This document shows, one piece after another, positions 34,901 to 45,226 of a stretch of DNA of 64,000 bases. The notes beneath the pieces were generated by a model. The model had not been told where the DNA came from and searched no databases. It was given only the letters and a program-made list of their open reading frames with translations. Position numbers and translations under genes: made by a program. Position 1 is the first letter of the stretch. Each line of letters begins with the position of its first letter. This DNA comes from Gossypium raimondii (taxonomy: Eukaryota; Streptophyta; Magnoliopsida; Malvales; Malvaceae), in the NCBI RefSeq assembly GCF_025698545.1, contig NC_068576.1, positions 54,348,094 to 54,412,093 on the forward strand, written 5' to 3'.

Positions 34901-37296
34901 TCTTTTTTTCTTTTTCTCCTATTTTTGACTTTGATTTTTTTTTGTTTTTTTTTTATTTTTTTTGATGATTTTTTTTTATTTTTTGAATTTTTTTTGAGTC
35001 TGAACTCATGAGATCAGGCAAGTCCTGGTCATGTTTTTCGACCAGAATCAATGTTATTCTAAAGTCTTCCACTTTCATCTTGTATGTAAAAAATCTTCTT
35101 TGGTACCAAATTTCTTTCATAGAGCCCTTTTGGGATGCAACTACGACAGAAAACTTTGGATATTCCTCTTTAATCCGGTCAAAATCCAACAACATCTTGA
35201 AGGGATGAAAACTCGACTTCAAATGGGCAAAGCTATGCTGACTCAACGAGAGAGGCATTGCCCCGGCAAAGAATTGCATCGTTCAGACCTGTAAATTTCG
35301 ATATTGTCTTTGTTGTGGGTTTTATTACAAGAATCGAGGCATACCTCGTATGATCATACAAAGACATCTTTGAACTCTAGAGGTAACTCAACAAGGTCTT
35401 GCTTCGCCTCTGTGGTCAGGTCAATTCTAGTCTTCACCAAGCTCACAATTTCTAATGATTCCTTAAGAGGTAGGATCTGTTTATCCTCTTGTTCTACCAT
35501 CCTCAACAAGTCTGGGGATATGCTACAATCTATGTCATCTTCAAAGTCGTGAGATCCCTCAAACACATGTCTCGCTCAAAAGGAGATTTTAAGTCTGTAG
35601 CAGTGTCATTCATGTCGTTGATATCCAAGGACCTATTGTAGGTACAAAAGAATATACAAAGAATATATGAAGTTATGTACAATATGATTATGAATGCAAA
35701 ATTGATTTGGAAGAAAATCTAAAAGAATAAAATTTGGAAGAAAATCGAAAAGAATCAAAGAATCAAAGATATTTATTTGTAAAGAATAAAAGAATATTGG
35801 CTAAAAAAAAAGATCGAAATAATGATGTTCAGACATGAGCCTATTTCACAAAAGAGTTCTTGTTGCCTCTAGGCTGAAAGCAACAAGTGTGTTCTGAATA
35901 TTACTCTAGGTAGGCTACAAAGATTTTTTCTGCAGTCCGATTATTTAGAACACTCCTAAGTTTATAAGGGCGAATATATAATAAGGTCCATTTTCAGTTG
36001 TCTTCATGTATGACATTGATATGAACATTTTTTAACCCCTTCACAAAACTCTATCTTGCTAGACCTTAGCTTACCGCTCTTGTATTTGCAGTTGTAGTTG
36101 GTCTTGCTTCCCCCTTTGGAATCGTTCAAGTTTTTTAATCTTTGGTCCATGCTTTTTTTTTATTCAGGTACCATAACGATGTTAAGTCGATAGACTTTTT
36201 TCGGTTTCCAGGTTAACTGAAATAATTTTTCCTAATTAAGGTCACTTCGGGAAAATCTAATCCATATGCAAATGCATGCAATGAATGCAAAAAGAGACGT
36301 TGATTCTTGGTTCAATTATTTTTAGTACAACTTTTCTAGAAAACAAATCTCTTTACATAAAGCGGATATACGTACGGCCTTGCCCTTATATTCTAAGACA
36401 ACGATCCTTTTCTTCATTCGCGCGTTAGATGAATCTCACGAACTCTTCAAAAGGGACTTCTCTTCTATCTCTATTTTGCTTGATCCGGGCCAAAACTCGT
36501 TGCTCACTTATCCTCGTGATGCTCATTGGCTTTTCTTTAAGAAAGTTCAGCGACTCTCGAATAATCTTTATCACCTTGAATCCTCGGGCAACGGAGCAAT
36601 AGTTGTGTTGTCCTCTATCATCTTTCTCTTGTTGTGTTTTCTAACATATTCGGCAAACAGATTATTTTCCACTTTATCAAAAGACCCATTTCCTTATGAC
36701 AAGCTCTTTATTTAACAACCGAACCTGAATCAACACCTCTTTATGATAAAAATGCAATGCAATCATCAAAAAAGGAAAATAGGTTAGTACAAAGCAAAAG
36801 CAAACAAGAATAAATAGAACCCCTATTCGGGTGAATATTAGGGGTTCGAAGTGGTTCTACCTAGGGTGGGCTCCTAAGGTTCACTACATGAGGTTTGGTT
36901 CTAGAGTAAGGGTACCGGAACCAGCAGATTCATCAATCCTCACCCATTATAGGCTCATACGGACCGAGTTCGGTTCAGGGGAATACATTTCCCTATGGCT
37001 GCACGGAGATGAAAATCTCACGAAGACATAGGTACGGATGTATCCTGAAAGCGATCCACTATCCTGCACGGAGGTGAAAACCTCACGAAGGAGTAGCTTC
37101 TCGCTCCCACTTAAAAGGTGTGACCAACGGTCATGCAATGCAATGTGCAGAGATATATAAAAATTTAAAATACAAAACATAATATAACTCAAAACAAATG
37201 AAATGCAATGAGAGGATCGTATATTTAAACCAAATTTTTAACTTTCGACAAAAAGACAAGAAATAATCAACTCGTGGCTTGACTCTCTTATTTAAA

Positions 37297-37314
37297 TCCC
37301 CAGTGGAGTCGCCA
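37297..37314 (-). promoter_or_regulatory. Primer-binding-site-like sequence
   Basis: On the minus strand TGGCGACTCCACTGGGGA begins 3 bp inside the 5' LTR. Starting with TGG is expected for pairing with the CCA end of a tRNA. The tRNA was not identified. Confidence 0.7.
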
Positions 37315-37317
37315 AGC

Positions 37318-38531
37318 TGTTGACACCATTTTTTTGATGGAAAACGGGGTCGACTTGGATTTGAAAAATGGAAACAAAAACGGGAGTCGCCACCAATCCT
37401 TTTTTGATAAGGTGTGATCGGATCACCTTGAAAAGTGGTTGTTTTAATAAACGATTTAATTTTATTAAAACAACGATTTTGGTCCACTAAATTCAAAAAA
37501 TGGGTTCGGAGTCGGTTACGCATACGAGGAAGGATTAGCACCTCGACACGCCCAAAATTGGTACCTAGTTGATTACTTAATGTCTTAGTGTCAAAAACCT
37601 GAAAACTTTAAAGAAATTTAAAAATACGATCCTTGTATTAAAATGTTGAAAATTTTGGGAAAGATGGTACATTCCACGTTAATCGAGAAAGAAAGCATCA
37701 TATCCAAAGTAAGTTAGGACACAATGTCTCTAATTCTCGTACGCGAATGAATGTAAAAAATACTTATTTAAAAGATGTTTAACTATCTCGAATTTAAAAA
37801 GGGATCAAGTCCAGAAGTTAGGACTCGATCTTTTCTTAATTTTCGAGATCATTTAAAACTTTGGTTAAAAAACTCACAGATTTAGATTTATCGTGAAAAT
37901 CGAAACCCAAAGAGTTAGGGTACGACCTTCTCGAGTCTAAACATGAAATTTTGTTTATTCAAAATCATAATTTATACATTGAATGAAAAATAATTTAACG
38001 CGTAATAGTAGGAATAAAACACGATGTTAATGCTCGTAACAAAACAATAATGAATTCGATAATGTAAGTACGAGTAACAACAAATAAAAGATAAATAAAT
38101 AAAAACGAATTAAACATGCAAAAGAATAAGCAAATAAACTATTCAATGAAAGTGGGCATAAATAAATAAAAAAAGTAAACACCACGCTAAATAACGAAAC
38201 TATAAAAGAAAAAAATATATAAATACATGTATATATATATATATATTTTAGAATTATGAAAACATAGAAAATATTTAAAATATGTATACGTATATCTATG
38301 TGTAATAAAATACGTAGAAATAGATATAGGTATGTGTAAGTATGAAAATGAAATATAAAAATATATTTATAATAACTTTAAAATGTATGTGTATATGAAT
38401 TAGGAAAGTGTATATATTCACACACAAAAATAAATAAATAAAATATGTACACATATATATTATAAAAAGTATGCGTTTGTATATGTAAATATATAACAAG
38501 AATTTTAAAATTAAAAGAGTATAATAATAAC

Positions 38532-38563
<32 letters not shown>

Positions 38564-39796
38564 TAATAATAATAATATGAAATTTGTTAGGAAAATAAAC
38601 AAAATAGCAAAAGACTAAATTAAACATTAAAACAAGATTCGTGGCTCAAAACGCAAATAAACAAAAGCGGGGACTACTCGAACATTCATAAAACATGGAG
38701 GGACCAGTAAAGGAAATTTCCTTCCATTAAAATGACGTAGTTCGGTAAGGATTAAATTGAAAACGCAAAAATTTCCGGTAAAATTCAAAAGATTAAAAGA
38801 ACCTAATTTTAAAAGCATTAAAAGAGGAAGGGCTAAACGTACAATTAGCCCTTCCGTCAAAACACGCTGGATCCCCTGAGCGGGTCGGGTCGGCTAACGG
38901 TCAGTCAAAAGCGGCGCTGCTTTTGGTGCTCGAGAAGGTCGCCCCAAAACGACGTCGTTTGGAAGCCTATTTAAAGTAATTTTTTCAAAATTTTCATTCT
39001 TCCTTCTTCTCCGAAAAAACCAAAAATTTCTCTCAAGTCTCTCCCTTCCTCCGACCAGAGCCCGTGGTTTACGTGAGCAGGCCGCCACGTCGTCAGTTGC
39101 CACGCCATGGCCACCGTACACGGTGGTAAAAAAATCAAAAGAAGGTATTTTTTTGCTTTTTTACGTTATATATATAGTTTTAAATATAAAAGAAAAATAA
39201 AATAAAGAAATACTGACGATTCTGAAAAAGAAAAAATAAAGAGAAAAGTAAAAATAAAAAAGGAAAATAGAACTTGTACCAAAAAGGTTTCTTGAATCTG
39301 TTTTTTTTTTTTGTTTTTATTTCCCTTGCTAATGTGTTTTTTCCTTACAAAAATCGGAAGAGAAAAAAAACAACCCCCCTGTTACAAAGGTTTCAATCGG
39401 TTTGTATACCGATTTAAAAAAAAAAACAAAAGTTCCCCCTCCTTTGATTCGGCTTCTTTTTTTTTTATAGCCAATGTTACAAAATTTTTTTCTCTACTGA
39501 TTGCACTGTTTTTGTCTCTACTTTGAGTGTTCTTTCATCTTGCAGAGAGTCAGAGGGCAGGTGAAGGAGTTGGTGGCGTGGCAGAGGAAGTGCAAGCGTG
39601 ATTTAACAGGCGAGACCAAAGAAGTCATGCACACTAGGCTAGGCTAGGGTTTCAATTTTCTGAAACCCTAGTTTAAAATTTGGGTCTGATTTGGGTATTG
39701 GGCCTGGTTGGGCTTGGATTGTGTTGTTTGGGTTAGGCTAGTAAATTAGGGCTGTAAAAATTTGGGTTTTGGGCCAGGCAAAAATGGGCTTGTACA
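37318..39796 (-). repeat. 5' LTR of the 11.3 kb element
   Basis: Closely matches 28504-30968. It begins TGTTGACACC and ends TTGTACA on the plus strand, followed directly by the CATGT duplication. Confidence 0.9.
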
Positions 39797-40356
39797 CATG
39801 TTTTACGTGAAAAGCCCTCGAAGAGGAAAAAATCACGAGCAAAAGAGGTTACGACTTTTCACTAATTGAGTAAACAAACGAATGTATAATATGGAGAAAA
39901 TAAACCTAGATGTACTAAATGTACATTACTCAAAACTCCGAATACAAAATTCAAAATCCCAAAGAGCAAATAAGTAAACAAAACCCTAAATCTCATAGGG
40001 CACTCAGAAAGTGGGTGTAGAATACTCTCCATAATTACCACAAAATTCTCACCAAAATTCATATACAACTATATCTTATCGGCCCCAAAGAAAAGCCATT
40101 TTTTTTATTGGCATATCAAAACAGAGATACAAGACCTCTTTAAATAGGCTAAGATTAATAGTCATAGTTTAATTGGAGAAGAAATGCTGCTTGAAGTCTA
40201 AAACACGATTGCCAAATAGGAGAACACGTCATGATGTCGCAACGTCCCATTCGCCTCGCCCTGATGTTGTTCCTGTTTTGGCCCTTCTTCGATTACTCGT
40301 CGATTCTTGTTTAAAATGCCTGCAACGTGTCCAATAAATGCTAAGCATATCCTACA

Positions 40357-40869
40357 ACTATAATAAGTAAATTTGGTTTATGGAGAACAAAGAAAATAAT
40401 TATAAAATAGAGAAAAGATGGAGCTTTGTGATTGGAAATTGGAGCATAAAATCTGTGTTCACACCGTGTAGTAGAAAATATGCTTGCTGGCCATGTGTTT
40501 TGACAGAAATTAAAACCCTAACTAATTTTGAAAAATCAAAACAAAACAGCATTGAAGGAGTCGATGCAGATGTATTATACTGTGGGAGTCATGATTTGAC
40601 TGATTAAACCCATTTTTTTACCACTAAAACTTTTTTAAAACATTGTATATTTTATTTAATTGAAGTTAATTCATTTTGTTGATGCAAGATATGAGATTGG
40701 AGGTATATTGAGCAAAGTGATTACATATAACGTATTTAATAATAATTTCATTTAATTTATATAAAAGATAATTTACAATTAAAATGGAACATGATAATAA
40801 AACGTGTACATAACAGTTAAAAATTGTATGACCTGAATTTTGTCATTCGTTGAAAAAATAAATACAGTG
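40357..40869. other. Intergenic, no gene recognised
   Basis: AT-rich. A 75-codon open frame at 40380-40607 has no family resemblance and no splice context. Confidence 0.45.
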
Positions 40870-41210
40870 ATAAAATAAGGGAATTTGTGGGGGCGAAAAG
40901 CCGAGGACCGTAACCCGCCACAGATCCCTATTAAACACAAAATTGGACTGGGGTTACGATCGAGGGTCCACCCCCGCGGTACAGATCATACAACACAAGT
41001 TGAATCTGTATAAAACTATTAATATTCTTCTATTTGACTTTGATTAGAACAAAATTTTTCAACCCTTAAATAGATGTAGTCGAAACTCCTCTTGTATCAT
41101 TCGTTTTTCAATATTAGTGAATTTCTCCTTCTCTATCCGTGGTTCTTTTTCTAAAATGGTATTTACATGTTGTTGTACCGCAATCGACTATGTTTATTAT
41201 AACAACAACA
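40870..41210 (+). mobile_element. Copia-like LTR remnant
   Basis: The stretch from TGTGGGGGCG to ATAACAACA carries a CCGTGGTTC / TTTACATG / ACCGCAATCGAC series that resembles the 3' half of Ty1/copia LTRs in the plus direction. No internal region or target duplication was found. It looks like an old solo LTR. Confidence 0.4.
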
Positions 41211-41567
41211 TCAAAGTGTGGAAAGATATGAACTTGTATGGCATTAAGTGGAAAAAATGTAGTCATTAATATATATTTTGCAGACAGAGAATCACCAAGA
41301 AAGATTTAACAATCTCTTAAATATCCTTGTTTTTATCTTTTTAAAACGTAGTGCTTGCTTTTAGTAACTTTTGAATTTCTAACATTTTCACCCAATGGAT
41401 GAAGAAGAAGATGCTGACCGAGACACAGACTGGTGTTTTCAAATCAAGATCATTAAGGAAAATTTAACAAAAGGAAACATTGATACGTAAATTCTGCCAC
41501 TTCTTCATGCACACAAACCTCCACTTAAATAATATAAATAATATCATGGTTCATCTTATATTAACGT

Positions 41568-41755
41568 AGTTGGCATGTGTTGTACATATTTTTAAAAAAT
41601 GTTGTCCGTATTGTTATCAATGCAGAAAGATGTGAGTTTGAGTGTGCTGAAACGCATTATCCTATTAATAATAGGTTAGGGGAGAGTTCTGGGTAGTTCT
41701 AGACATTACATCAGAAAAAACAGATATAATTAGAACATATGATAAGATTGATAAA
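41568..41755 (+). mobile_element. Degenerate SINE copy (family A)
   Basis: Shares GTTGGCAT, a box-B-like GAGTTTGAGTGTGCTG, ACGCATTATCCT and GGGTAGTTCTA, in the same order, with the better copy at 44243. It has a short insertion after the box A region. Old. Confidence 0.6.
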
Positions 41756-42283
41756 AAAATATTTCACTTATTTCATTAATTACCCATGAAATATTTATAG
41801 TTAAAATTGTTTATAAATCATAAAAAAAGACTTACAAACTGTCGAGAAAGGATGATTTTCTCCTGGAATAGCAAAAGGAAAATGGAATTTTAATTTTTCG
41901 AGTGTAATTAGAAAATACTGAGGATATCTTTTTGTTCTATTGTCCATTTTTTTAATTAATTATATTTTGTTACTTGTTTCATTTATTTATGGAATATATT
42001 TGGAATTTAATTAAATTTATTTGTAACTTTTATTAATAGATACACTTTCAAGTATGGGTTCAATCAAAAGCCGAAAATTATTCTGTCTTTTCCTTTTCTT
42101 ACTTGAAACCTTTTTTTTTTTTGCATTATTTAGCCATCAAGTAAAAGAAATCACATTTTTAGCTAATCTTTTTTAACTTTTTTCGTTTTAGTTTATCTTT
42201 ATGAAAAAGAAGTCAGTAGAAGCGAAAATTCGAGCTGTAAAAAGTAAAAACACTTCCTCTTATTTATGGCTAAATAAAACACT

Positions 42284-42425
42284 TGAAATTGAGTATGTTA
42301 AAACGCATTATCCTCTTATTTATAGATTGAGTAAGAACTAAGAATTATGAGTAGTTCTACTTCTAGACGTTATATAAAAAATAAATATAATCCGAACCTA
42401 TAATAATATTATATAAAAAATGTTG
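42284..42425 (+). mobile_element. 5'-truncated SINE copy (family A)
   Basis: Begins within the box B region (ATTGAGTATGTTAAAACGC) and continues through GCATTATCCTCTTATTTAT and GAGTAGTTCTA to an AT-rich tail. It lacks the tRNA-like head. Confidence 0.5.
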
Positions 42426-42580
42426 CACTGATAATAAATTTTAACATCCTCTCTCCCAACAAAAAAAAATTAAATGAATAGTAAGTTGTGATAATTTATA
42501 TTAAGTTGACTGCTCAGATGTCACTTAGTACGTAGAAAATCCAAGTCTCGTGAAGAAAATTAAGTCTTTAAGTATGCATA

Positions 42581-42603
42581 ACTAATTAATTAATTAATTA
42601 ATA
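42581..42603. repeat. (ATTA)n microsatellite
   Basis: About five copies of a four-base unit, 40 bp upstream of the TATA box at 42641. Confidence 0.8.
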
Positions 42604-42640
42604 GAGGTATTTTTATTCGTTTAGTGCATCTAATTTTGTC

Positions 42641-42648
42641 TATATATA
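42641..42648 (+). promoter_or_regulatory. TATA box of the 104-residue protein gene
   Basis: TATATATA lies about 190 bp upstream of the start codon at 42830. A hexamer repeat (ACATTC)n at 42667-42697 falls in the expected leader. Confidence 0.6.
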
Positions 42649-42666
42649 CCCTTATAAGTTATAACT

Positions 42667-42697
42667 CACATTCACATTCACATTCACATTCACATTC
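42667..42697 (+). repeat. (ACATTC)n hexamer repeat in the 5' leader
   Basis: About five head-to-tail copies, just downstream of the TATA box, so probably transcribed. Confidence 0.85.
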
Positions 42698-42829
42698 CAC
42701 AAAATTCCTCAAACATTTTCTTACTTTCCAATACATCCCAGAACAAGTTTTTTACATCAAGAAAGTAGTGGGTTTTGCTGGGTTTCTTTCTTTCTTTCTT
42801 TTTTTTTTTTTTTAAAGAAAGAGAAAGTT

Positions 42830-43144
42830 ATGGGGAATTGTATGATGAAGACATTGGGATCAAGGCCGCATCTGGAAGAAGAAGAAGAAGAGATTGGTGA
42901 AGCAGCTTCAACTGATTATAAGAAGGAAAATGAAGGGAAGAAAAGCAGCATAAAGGTGAAGATAGTGCTTACAAAAGAGGAACTAGACTTGTTATTAGTG
43001 AAGCTGAAGAACAAGGGTACTGGTGGGAAGAGCTTAGAGGAAATTTTGGGCGAAATAGAGAAAGCAAGATCTGAGAAACTTGACTCTTCATGGAAACCTT
43101 CGTTGGAGAGTATCATGGAAGACGACGATGTCATTAATTCATGA
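42830..43144 (+). CDS. Small acidic/basic plant protein, 104 residues
   Basis: A single exon that opens MGNCMM, so after Met removal the N-terminal Gly could be myristoylated, with Cys4 a possible palmitoylation site. An acidic run (EEEEEE, about 17-22) is followed by a conserved-looking core VKIVLTKEELDLLLVKLKNKG (about 44-64), then SLEEILGEIEKAR and WKPSLESIMED. Similar short plant proteins with the core 'KIVLTKEEL..LL' exist, but I cannot name a function. A TATA box, a CT-rich leader, a good start context (AAAGTTATGG) and a stop followed by a T-rich 3' region support a real gene. Membrane attachment is inference from the N-terminus. Confidence 0.78.
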   Translation: MGNCMMKTLGSRPHLEEEEEEIGEAASTDYKKENEGKKSSIKVKIVLTKEELDLLLVKLKNKGTGGKSLEEILGEIEKARSEKLDSSWKPSLESIMEDDDVINS

Positions 43145-43960
43145 AACTTTTAATCCCTTTTCTGTAAATTACCCTCTCTCTCTCTCTCTTTTTTTTTTTT
43201 TTACATTCATATACCATTATACTTGCGTAACTCGATGGCAAAATATTTACCAGACTCTCCCCCACCCCCTTTTTTTTTTCTCTGGATCTTTGGCATTGAG
43301 CGATGTATATCTGCGTTGCTTAGCCTTATTAGGAGTTTTGTTTTTTTATAAAATTAATGCATCTTTTACGTCAGCGTGGTTACCACTTCAATCATCTGAA
43401 AAAGAAAACAAGGTTTGCTTGAAGATTGAGTGATGTAATTTTCTTGTTTTGGGACTCTATATATATGGAGTGTGAAATTAAGAATGTCGTTTTAATTTTT
43501 CCTTGTATGCAAATCTAATTGTTTTATAACACTTATCTTCAATCCTGTTCTGTTTATAGTGATTATAAACCTCTGTAAAACCCTTTTCTTTTTGGTTCCA
43601 AAAAATTTATGAACATTGTTTGAAAAGGATCAGATCACTGTTTGTGAGCCCCTTAGAAAAAATGGCAACTTTTTTCAAGTACTATTCATCGTCGGAAACA
43701 AAAAAGAGAGGGAAGGAATTAACATAATTATATTTACACAATATAATCATGAGCGGAAGATGCAGCAGATGCTATTGTCTAGAGCTGTGCTCCATAAAAT
43801 GAAAGTGCAAGGAGTCGGTCTAATCCATCCAACTGCCGCTTCATTTTTATTTTATTTTATTTTGGAATATAAGGAAATTAGAAAAAAAATTGTATTTAAA
43901 AATATTATAAACATATTTAAATAACAATAAGGGAAAATATTTGGTGTAAAATTTGTAAAT
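43145..43960. other. 3' flank of the small gene, then intergenic
   Basis: A (CT)n tract at about 43172-43190 and T runs follow the stop. A 102-codon open frame at 43616-43924 ends in AT-rich low-complexity sequence and is not credible as a gene. Confidence 0.45.
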
Positions 43961-43984
43961 TTCACAAACAGGGTGAGCGATTTA

Positions 43985-44075
43985 ACAAATATATCATAGG
44001 ATATTGTAAAATATTTAAAAAATAACACATTACAATTTTTTAAAGTTACTTGTGGAATAAAAAAACCACTACCAA
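43985..44075. repeat. Short dispersed repeat, copy 2 (inverted)
   Basis: Inverse of the block at 2930-3035: GTAAAATATTTAAAAAATA...CTTGTGGAATAAAAAAA. Shared length about 65 bp. Confidence 0.4.
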
Positions 44076-44242
44076 GATACCAAATACTTAACCAAACAAT
44101 AATAACATAAATATCAATTTTATATTACTGATTCAATTAAAAGTTTAAAACATCAGATATGATCAAAACCTATAATGAGATTGTTAAAAAAAATTAAAAG
44201 ATCAACAAAATCACTTATATCAATTTAGACATTGAAAGCGGA

Positions 44243-44430
44243 TTGGGTCTTAATTCAGTTGGCATCAATATTGTTGCCGATGCAAGAGAACGTGGGTTCG
44301 AGTGTGTTGAAGTACATTATTCTCTTATTTAAGAGTGGGGGAGAGTTACGGGTAGTTCTAAGTATTGTGTCAATAGAACAAAAGTTAATAATCGTGATAT
44401 TACACTTATATAAAAGAAAATAAATAATAA
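44243..44430 (+). mobile_element. SINE, best copy (family A)
   Basis: The tRNA-like head has a box A-like TTAATTCAGTTGGCAT (44250-44265) and a box B-like GGTTCGAGTGT (44295-44305). The body CATTATTCTCTTATTTAAG...GGGTAGTTCTAAG and an A-rich tail follow. Three other copies in this window share the same order. Such elements use LINE machinery; none of them encodes protein. Confidence 0.75.
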
Positions 44431-45226
44431 AAAATTGTAAATTCAAAATTTTTCAGGGGATTTGGGCCAATTAGTTATTGAATTTAAGGTTGTTTTTTTT
44501 TTAAATTGGGCCAAATTAAAAAGCATAAAAAATTAGTTCTATCAAATTGGGCCAATCCAATCTTAATTGAAAATCCATATCGGAAAAAAGTCGAGTCTAA
44601 ACACTAAATTTGATATTAAAGTTGTTTACGACATCCCCAAGTTAATAGGAAGATGGAATTAATTTCATGTACCATTTTTAATTTCTAACATTTGGCGGTG
44701 TCTTAACCTTATAATTATGGATTCCTGAATCAATAAAAAGTAACTATGAATGGTTGCTATTAATTCCTAAATCGAGAAGTTGAATAGTTGAGAACGAATA
44801 GAAAATATTCTTTTTGAAAGTGTGACGTGTCTAATCGAGAGGGAACATAATAACTATCTTTCAAAGGACAATTATCTAACCCAAAAATACAGTCTTGCGG
44901 GAGGACAATTGTTATGCCTCACTTAAACTAGACATGTGACACTACCAAAAGGTGGTAAGATACATACCGATTATTTTAATAATTGGGCAACATTTGATTA
45001 TTTTGTTCAACGGTGCGTTTTTTTTACTTCCACGAAGACGCTGTCGTTTAGTATAAAGTAGAAAATCAATTTTAATATTTTCGCTCTCTTTTTCCTTCCT
45101 GAAACATCGCCGCCTACTTTTCTACAAAACGAGAAATCTCTGAAACCGGAGAATCATTCTTAATTGAAAAATCACCGTCAAACTTCTTTGAGAAAATTCC
45201 CATTGCACAAAAAAAGAAAAAGAAAA
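44431..45226. other. Intergenic, upstream region of the KGD4-like gene
   Basis: AT-rich. From about 45070 the CT-rich, less biased sequence looks like the promoter-proximal part and 5' leader of the next gene. No TATA box is obvious. Confidence 0.45.

Larger units (their letters stand above)
28504..39796 (-). mobile_element. 11.3 kb LTR retrotransposon, probably Ty3/gypsy
   Basis: Two direct repeats of about 2.47 kb (28504-30968 and 37318-39796) start TGTTGACACC and are flanked by an exact 5 bp duplication CATGT (28499-28503, 39797-39801). Orientation is minus: reading from the right LTR, a primer-binding-like block beginning TGGCGACTCC lies 3 bp inside (37297-37314), and a purine-rich tract abuts the left LTR (30969-30984). 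The 6.3 kb interior holds two tandem arrays (31150-32830) and only scattered, degenerate traces of gypsy-type pol, the clearest near 35354-35566. It is broken many times and cannot be autonomous. Long LTRs plus tandem repeats beside the 3' LTR suggest the Tat/Ogre side of Ty3/gypsy, which is inference. The two LTRs remain closely similar over their whole length, so insertion looks fairly recent. Confidence 0.88.
28443..40356 (-). mobile_element. Older copia-like LTR, split by a later element
   Basis: When the 11.3 kb element and one copy of its CATGT duplication are set aside, the flanks at 28443-28503 and 39802-40356 are continuous. Read on the minus strand, they resemble the 3' part of a Ty1/copia LTR (a CCTCTTCGAGGGCTTTTCACGT-like stretch followed by an A/T-rich tail ending in CCCAACA). 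The outer ends are TG and CA. A convincing target duplication was not found, so the right boundary is provisional. The element is a solo LTR or fragment, older than the insertion it contains. Confidence 0.5.
41211..42580. other. Intergenic with SINE remnants only
   Basis: Apart from the two SINE-derived stretches listed separately, only AT-rich sequence is seen. No exon was recognised. Confidence 0.45.

Noticed and set aside
36380-36715. 111-codon plus-strand open frame in the retrotransposon interior
   Set aside because: The element is oriented on the minus strand and this frame matches no known retroelement part.
44243-44320. tRNA gene candidate from A- and B-box-like motifs
   Set aside because: No cloverleaf can be drawn by eye, and the same sequence recurs with a longer body as a SINE.
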